Below, piece by piece: positions 56,114-60,180 of a stretch of DNA of 60,180 nucleotides (position 1 is the stretch's first letter; each line of letters begins with the position of its first letter). The position numbers and the translations under genes were made by a program. The notes under the pieces are model-generated. The model was given only the letters and a program-made list of their open reading frames with translations, searched no databases and had not been told where the DNA came from. This DNA comes from Guptibacillus algicola (GTDB lineage Bacteria; Bacillota; Bacilli; Bacillales; Guptibacillaceae), in NCBI RefSeq assembly GCF_020171805.1, contig NZ_JAIVAF010000008.1, positions 1 to 60,180 of the forward strand, in the 5' to 3' direction.

Positions 56114-57207
56114 CGTTCATCACCCTCCGATTTCTTCAATTGTTTTTCTAGTTCAAGTCGTTCTCTGATTAATGTAGCTCGTTTAATATCTCGTTCTGCA
56201 GGATTAAGACTAGCTCCTGCATATTGCTGAAGAAAACCTGGTTGAGTTAAAATAACTAGCTCATTAAGTATTGATTTAGTTATACCAGCAACAAGACCGA
56301 TATCGATTCCTAATCGAACATTCGAGAGGCACTTGGCAGCTTCCTTCGATTGAATGATTCTGCTATTCTCAAGAATTCCAAGAGAACGATAGATCCTGTC
56401 TTCCAATTCAATTCTTGAATTATCTAGTAACTTCCTTCTTGCTGAGCGTTCTTTTTCAATTACTTGCATAACCACACCCTGAAGGTCCTCGATAATATCT
56501 GTCTCACTCTTACCTAATGTGATTTGATTTGATATTTGAAAAATATTGCCCTGGGCTTCACTTCCCTCACCATAACTCCCTCTAACAACGAGACCAAGTT
56601 GGTTAATTGCTGGGATAATGTGATTTAACTGCTGCGTTAACACTAACGCTGGTAAATGCATCATCACCGAAGCTCTCATCCCTGTTCCAACATTCGTCGG
56701 ACAGCTAGTTAAATACCCTTTTCGTTTATCAAACGCATAATCAACTTTACTTTCAATCCAGTCATCAAGAGAGTTTGCAAGATTCAATGCTTCTTTAAGT
56801 CTTAACCCAGCTTCCAAACATTGAATACGAAAATGATCTTCCTCATTGATCATAATGCTGATCGTCTCATTTTCACTAAGTAAGACTGCTCCATTTTTGG
56901 ATTGCTCTACAAGATTGGGGCTAACAAGGTGTTTTTCGACAAGAACTCTTTTTTGAGTAGGCTTTAGATCTTCCATCTCAATTAGCTCTAGTCTCCCAAC
57001 CTCTTCATTAGGTGCCTCGTTAAATTTCGTTTTGATACTTTCTAGAACTTCTAAGTTTTGCTTCCCGTTAGAAAGAACGGGGAAAACATAATTTCTTAAA
57101 TTCCGAGCAAACCTTATTCGACTGCTCATAACGATATCTGAATCTGGTCCTTCATCTTTCATCCATGGGCTAACAGCTTCGCTAATAAAACGCTGGAGTG
57201 ACATCAT
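56110..57207 (-). CDS. mcsB: Protein-arginine kinase McsB
   Basis: 365 residues, phosphagen-kinase fold. [26 protein letters not shown] and [18 protein letters not shown] give the nucleotide and arginine sites. Marks proteins for ClpCP and inactivates CtsR. ATG codons at 57207 and 57204 are both possible; the second matches the B. subtilis MSL start. Overlaps mcsA by 4 bp. Confidence 0.97.
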   Translation of the reverse strand: MMSLQRFISEAVSPWMKDEGPDSDIVMSSRIRFARNLRNYVFPVLSNGKQNLEVLESIKTKFNEAPNEEVGRLELIEMEDLKPTQKRVLVEKHLVSPNLVEQSKNGAVLLSENETISIMINEEDHFRIQCLEAGLRLKEALNLANSLDDWIESKVDYAFDKRKGYLTSCPTNVGTGMRASVMMHLPALVLTQQLNHIIPAINQLGLVVRGSYGEGSEAQGNIFQISNQITLGKSETDIIEDLQGVVMQVIEKERSARRKLLDNSRIELEDRIYRSLGILENSRIIQSKEAAKCLSNVRLGIDIGLVAGITKSILNELVILTQPGFLQQYAGASLNPAERDIKRATLIRERLELEKQLKKSEGDER

Positions 57208-57737
57208 TCTCCCCCTTCCGACGCTTTATGTTCGAGAGAACGAATTAAATCTCTAGTTTCAGCAGCTTTTTCAAATTCCTCCTGCTGAATATATTCTTGC
57301 ATTTTTGTTCGCAGGTTTTGAACTTTACGTTCAATTTCAATCGCTGCTCCGGCACGTTTTGGTAATTTACCAGAATGAACAGTATTACCACCATGAACCT
57401 TTTTCAAAATGGGATCAAGTTTTTCTGAGAACGTTTTGTAGCACTCTGAACATCCAAAACGGCCGATCTGCGTAAACTGTTGATACGTTAACCCACATTT
57501 CGGGCAGCTTTGACGTTCTCTATTGTAAATAGGATGTGTAGAGCTATCGTTAATAGGTGTTTCAAAATTTAGTAACCCCGATAATAAGTTATGGATAGAA
57601 AAATGGTTAGTGCCTGGCTCAAGCTCACCTTTTTCTTTGGCACATATTTCACAAATATGGAATTCTGTTTTTTGTCCATTTACAATCTTTGTGAAATGGA
57701 GCGTAGCAGGACGCTCACCACATTCTTGGCACGTCAT
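57204..57737 (-). CDS. mcsA: McsA, activator of McsB
   Basis: 177 residues. Two zinc-binding modules, CQECG...CEICAKEKG and [11 protein letters not shown]...CSECYKTF, then a C-terminal UVR motif [20 protein letters not shown]. Activates the arginine kinase and its redox/metal response. Between ctsR and mcsB. Confidence 0.96.
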   Translation of the reverse strand: MTCQECGERPATLHFTKIVNGQKTEFHICEICAKEKGELEPGTNHFSIHNLLSGLLNFETPINDSSTHPIYNRERQSCPKCGLTYQQFTQIGRFGCSECYKTFSEKLDPILKKVHGGNTVHSGKLPKRAGAAIEIERKVQNLRTKMQEYIQQEEFEKAAETRDLIRSLEHKASEGGE

Positions 57738-57766
57738 AGGGCACCCCTCCTATTTGTACACTATTG

Positions 57767-58231
57767 CTATTGTTTATATTTCAGTGCCGTCAGCATTGCA
57801 CGCAACATATTCGCTCTTAGATGATCTCGAAGTGGTAATTCAATAGTGATAACGGTTCGATCGAGAACACTTAGCATTAACTTCGCTTCTCGTCCCGATA
57901 TTACCTCTTCTTCTAAGAGTCTAAGTATAATATTTTCAGATACTGCTTGTGGCACTTGGTTTTTAACAATGTTAAGCATGTCATCGATTAAATCCGCATG
58001 AGTTTCTGGCTTTACCTTCAAAATCCTTATATAACCGCCTCCACCCCTTTTACTTTCCACAATATAACCTTTTTCAATCGTAAAGCGGGTGTTGATAACA
58101 TAATTAATCTGTGAAGGAACACATTGAAACTTATCAGCAATCTCACTTCTCTTTATCTCAACGGCGTCTCTACCTTCTACCATTAAGATTTTCTTGATAT
58201 ATGCTTCAATTACATCGGAAACATTCCGCAC
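57767..58231 (-). CDS. ctsR: Heat-shock repressor CtsR
   Basis: 154 residues. N-terminal winged helix; the glycine-rich wing VESKRGGGGYIRI, known as the heat-sensing tetraglycine loop, is intact. C-terminal dimerisation and McsB-target region. Represses its own operon and other clp genes through GGTCAAA-type heptads. Confidence 0.97.
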   Translation of the reverse strand: MRNVSDVIEAYIKKILMVEGRDAVEIKRSEIADKFQCVPSQINYVINTRFTIEKGYIVESKRGGGGYIRILKVKPETHADLIDDMLNIVKNQVPQAVSENIILRLLEEEVISGREAKLMLSVLDRTVITIELPLRDHLRANMLRAMLTALKYKQ

Positions 58232-58262
58232 TTCGCTGCCTCCCCTCCGTCCCCAAACTGAC

Positions 58263-58279
58263 TTTGACTATATTTGACG
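58263..58279. promoter_or_regulatory. CtsR operator
   Basis: Direct heptad repeat on the minus strand, CGTCAAA-TAT-AGTCAAA, matching the CtsR box (A/G)GTCAAA-N3-(A/G)GTCAAA at all but the first base. It begins 9 bp after the -10 box, where bound CtsR would block transcription. Confidence 0.9.
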
Positions 58280-58287
58280 TTAAGTAT

Positions 58288-58316
58288 ATTATAACGTGTT
58301 ATTTCTGGATTGGAAA
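58288..58316 (-). promoter_or_regulatory. Sigma-A promoter of ctsR-mcsA-mcsB-clpC
   Basis: -35 TTTCCA (58311-58316), 17-bp spacer, perfect -10 TATAAT (58288-58293), followed by the CtsR operator. Confidence 0.75.
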
Positions 58317-58376
58317 GTAACATGTCTTTTCATTTCATCGATGTGAACCTTACCATCATTCCCAGAAATAGTGCAT

Positions 58377-59090
58377 TCATTCCTTACAATTTATTCTTTT
58401 TATCTTATCAATTTCTTTAAGGTGATCCACTAGAGTTGAGAGCTTCATTGAATTATTTGTATTAACTAGAATCGAGTAAGTGTAGATCCTTTTATTCTCT
58501 TCATAGTGAGTATCTTTAGGGTCGTCGGTTTTCATTTCTAGAACGCTAATATTCATTTCTTCCATTTTCTCAATGACAGATGTTAACGAAAGTCCTTCTT
58601 CTACAAATAGATTGATCCAATGCTGCGATTTAGACATGTAAAGCTTCTCTACCTTACTTAAGAACACGAGGCTCAACACAACGATTAATGTAGTAAGAAT
58701 AGCTTCATATAACATTCCTACTCCTACTACCAATCCGATCCCAGCAACTATCCAAATCGATGCTGCAGTAGTTAGTCCCCTGACTGTCCAACCATTTGCC
58801 AAAATTGTACCAGCCCCTAAGAACCCTATGCCACTAATAACATATGACGGAATTCGAGAAGGGTCAAAATTTATATTAGCATGCGTCTGATTATACTCTT
58901 CAAAGCCAAACAGAGATAATAACATCATTAAACAGGCTCCAACCCCTACAAGGATATGGGTTCTAAACCCTGCTGGATGCCTTTTAAATTCCCTCTCCAT
59001 CCCTATTACTCCGCTCAATATTGCTGCAATTAGGATACGTAGTGATATCGTTACAAAATTGTCGTCTAGTGTGATGTTTAATACTTCCAT
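58377..59090 (-). CDS. MgtC/SapB-family membrane protein
   Basis: 237 residues. N-terminal SapB/MgtC domain with four to five membrane helices and the family motifs AGFRTHILVGVGACLMML, GIGFLGAGTIL and VRGLTTAASIW, then a soluble ACT-like domain (about 150-237). Members are linked to magnesium limitation and virulence, but many Bacillus copies are uncharacterised; function here is unknown. It stands alone between an rRNA operon and ctsR, with no terminator found after it. Confidence 0.9.
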   Translation of the reverse strand: MEVLNITLDDNFVTISLRILIAAILSGVIGMEREFKRHPAGFRTHILVGVGACLMMLLSLFGFEEYNQTHANINFDPSRIPSYVISGIGFLGAGTILANGWTVRGLTTAASIWIVAGIGLVVGVGMLYEAILTTLIVVLSLVFLSKVEKLYMSKSQHWINLFVEEGLSLTSVIEKMEEMNISVLEMKTDDPKDTHYEENKRIYTYSILVNTNNSMKLSTLVDHLKEIDKIKRINCKE

Positions 59091-59235
59091 TTGAGATCCC
59101 TTTCTGTATTTTTTATGTTTTATAATACCCTGCTTCTAGTAAAAATTAACGTCGATATTAGTATGAATGCCATCTACCATTTGCGCGGTCGATGGAGGTT
59201 CTCATAGATAAGTTTTGGGAGTTTTTAAGCAAGAA

Positions 59236-59470
59236 TAGGCGGAAAAGTTACGTGGGATCTGCGGATTTTTCATTTTATCGGCAATATTTTGGTTTTATCA
59301 GCGGAATTAAGATTATATCCGCGAAGCGTTAATTGTAATTAATGATTAGTCAAAGGAACATTCAGACAGTACTCGGGAGAGAAGGGAACTTGCAGAATAT
59401 CCGCGAATTTTTCATTTTATCCGCGATATTATTGATATATCCGCGCTTTTTGGTTGTTTATCCGCGAAAC
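59236..59470. repeat. Degenerate ~20-bp TATCCGCG repeat array
   Basis: Two clusters (about 59236-59326 and 59397-59468) of TATCCGCG-like words spaced 19-22 bp. Clear units start near 59275, 59295, 59315, 59397, 59418, 59437 and 59458. The clusters share a TTTTTCATTTTATC segment and look like diverged copies. No ORF. The whole 59091-59514 stretch contains no gene. Confidence 0.65.
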
Positions 59471-59514
59471 CGTCTTTCCAACCATAGATTACACAAAACC
59501 TCATTCAGACAACA

Positions 59515-59610
59515 CTTCTCACTTGCCTAGCGACGTCCTACTCTTGCAGGGGGAGAGCCCCCAACTACCATCGGCGCGCGAGCTTAACTTCCGTGTTCTC
59601 ATACGGGGCG
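59515..59610 (-). pseudogene. Truncated chimeric 5S rRNA copy
   Basis: Bases 59515-59577 are identical (63 nt) to 59836-59898, covering the 3' half of the real 5S gene plus 7-10 nt of its 3' flank. After a 2-nt deletion-like change, a second block AGCTTAACTTCCGTGTTC (59581-59598) also matches. The 5' third of 5S is missing and is replaced by unrelated sequence, and no terminator follows. Confidence 0.85.
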
Positions 59611-59760
59611 CGATAAGCGGCGAACTTCTTCGTCAGCTGCGCGATCCTGGATCCTCATAGATCTCCGACTATCTACTCCGGTCCAGACTCACTTGCTTCC
59701 TCGAATTTCTTGCTTCTCCCACCCCTACGAAGCTTTCGGGGATGTTCTTGGATGTAATTC
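59599..59760 (-). other. Unrecognised sequence fused to the 5S remnant
   Basis: About 160 bp with higher GC than its surroundings, e.g. CGCGATAAGCGGCGAAC and CTACTCCGGTCCAGACT. A plus-strand frame crosses it, but it lacks a ribosome binding site. I recall similar strings recurring near rRNA genes in Bacillaceae, often mistranslated as short proteins; this cannot be verified here. Confidence 0.4.
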
Positions 59761-59806
59761 AAGATGAAATACTACCTTACGGTACTACTCCAAAGAAATA
59801 AACCAT

Positions 59807-59838
59807 ACAAAAAAAGCCAGAGGCTTAACCTCTGGCTT
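59807..59838 (-). terminator. rRNA operon terminator
   Basis: Perfect 10-bp stem AAGCCAGAGG / CCTCTGGCTT with a 5-nt loop and a minus-strand run of seven T, 8 nt after the 5S 3' end. Confidence 0.93.
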
Positions 59839-59845
59839 CTCACTT

Positions 59846-59962
<117 letters not shown>

Positions 59963-60180
59963 CTTACAGGATGTAAGCCGTTCGATGTTCACCACAGGAC
60001 GTGGTGGAACTTAATCGAACTTCTTTTCATTCCCTGAAAACTAGATAGCACTCGCAACGTATTCCAATAATATTTTTCGCGATGTCTAGTGCCGCAGGCT
60101 ATATTCTTGCCCATTTCACTCTTTCACTTCAGGCGGAAAACGCCTTACGTTCAAGAGCTCCAATGGTCTACGAATATGAC
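59963..60180 (-). other. 23S-5S spacer, partial
   Basis: At least 218 nt upstream of 5S show no 23S 3' end (the conserved terminal helix is not found), so the 23S gene must lie beyond the window. The TGCTATCTAGTTTTCAGGGA segment (60033-60052) is the type of sequence common in Bacillus rrn spacers. Confidence 0.7.

Noticed and set aside
59236-59470. Possible CRISPR array
   Set aside because: Units are about 8 bp, degenerate, with ~12-bp gaps, and no cas genes are present.
59454-59660. 68-codon plus-strand frame containing RELNFRVLIRGAISGELL
   Set aside because: It reads through the antisense of the 5S remnant and the unknown element; no ribosome binding site. Similar frames near rRNA genes are common spurious predictions.

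Overview
This window looks like a chromosomal segment of a spore-forming member of the Bacillaceae. The evidence is the gene order (ctsR-mcsA-mcsB-clpC ... S10/spc/alpha ribosomal clusters ... cwlD-salA-gerD-kbaA-pdaB), the sporulation and germination genes, strong AGGAGG ribosome binding sites and a moderate-to-low GC content. The species cannot be named from the sequence alone. Almost everything lies on the minus strand, so transcription runs from the right edge to the left edge. The window is bracketed by two ribosomal RNA operons with the same orientation: the 5S gene, its terminator and part of the 23S-5S spacer of one operon at the right edge, and the tandem promoters and first bases of a 16S gene at the left edge.

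Region by region, in transcription order. (1) 59,962-59,091: 5S rRNA and terminator, a truncated chimeric 5S-like copy fused to an unrecognised sequence, and a degenerate ~20-bp TATCCGCG repeat array. (2) 59,090-53,672: an MgtC-family membrane protein, then the CtsR-controlled ctsR-mcsA-mcsB-clpC operon with a clear CtsR operator. (3) 53,478-47,052: radA, disA, a PIN/TRAM membrane protein (yacL), ispD, ispF, gltX. (4) 47,030-42,256: a cysteine T-box driving cysE-cysS-mrnC-rlmB-rae1, then sigH. (5) 42,185-37,626: rpmG, secE, nusG, rplK, rplA, rplJ, rplL and an RsmC-like methyltransferase. (6) 37,609-25,360: rpoB-rpoC, then rplGB-rpsL-rpsG-fusA-tuf. (7) 25,284-10,022: the S10-spc-alpha ribosomal protein superoperon with secY, adk, map, infA and rpoA. 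(8) 9,671-5,422: the ECF transporter module ecfA1-ecfA2-ecfT, truA, and rplM-rpsI behind an L13-type leader. (9) 5,237-270: ybaK, cwlD, salA, gerD, kbaA, pdaB and a small conserved-looking protein of unknown function.

Together these genes supply translation and transcription machinery, protein export, stringently regulated protein quality control, cysteine and isoprenoid precursor synthesis, vitamin/metal uptake energetics, and entry into and exit from sporulation. No new multi-gene system was found: the protein-coding content is ordinary housekeeping for this family. The less explained signals are non-coding: the chimeric 5S copy and adjoining repeats, a 16-bp perfect palindrome upstream of radA, an inverted repeat centred on the promoter of the rplGB-tuf operon, and several hairpins in ribosomal and RNA-polymerase leaders and spacers. 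Many highly expressed genes start at TTG or GTG, so several starts were moved downstream of the longest possible ORF.
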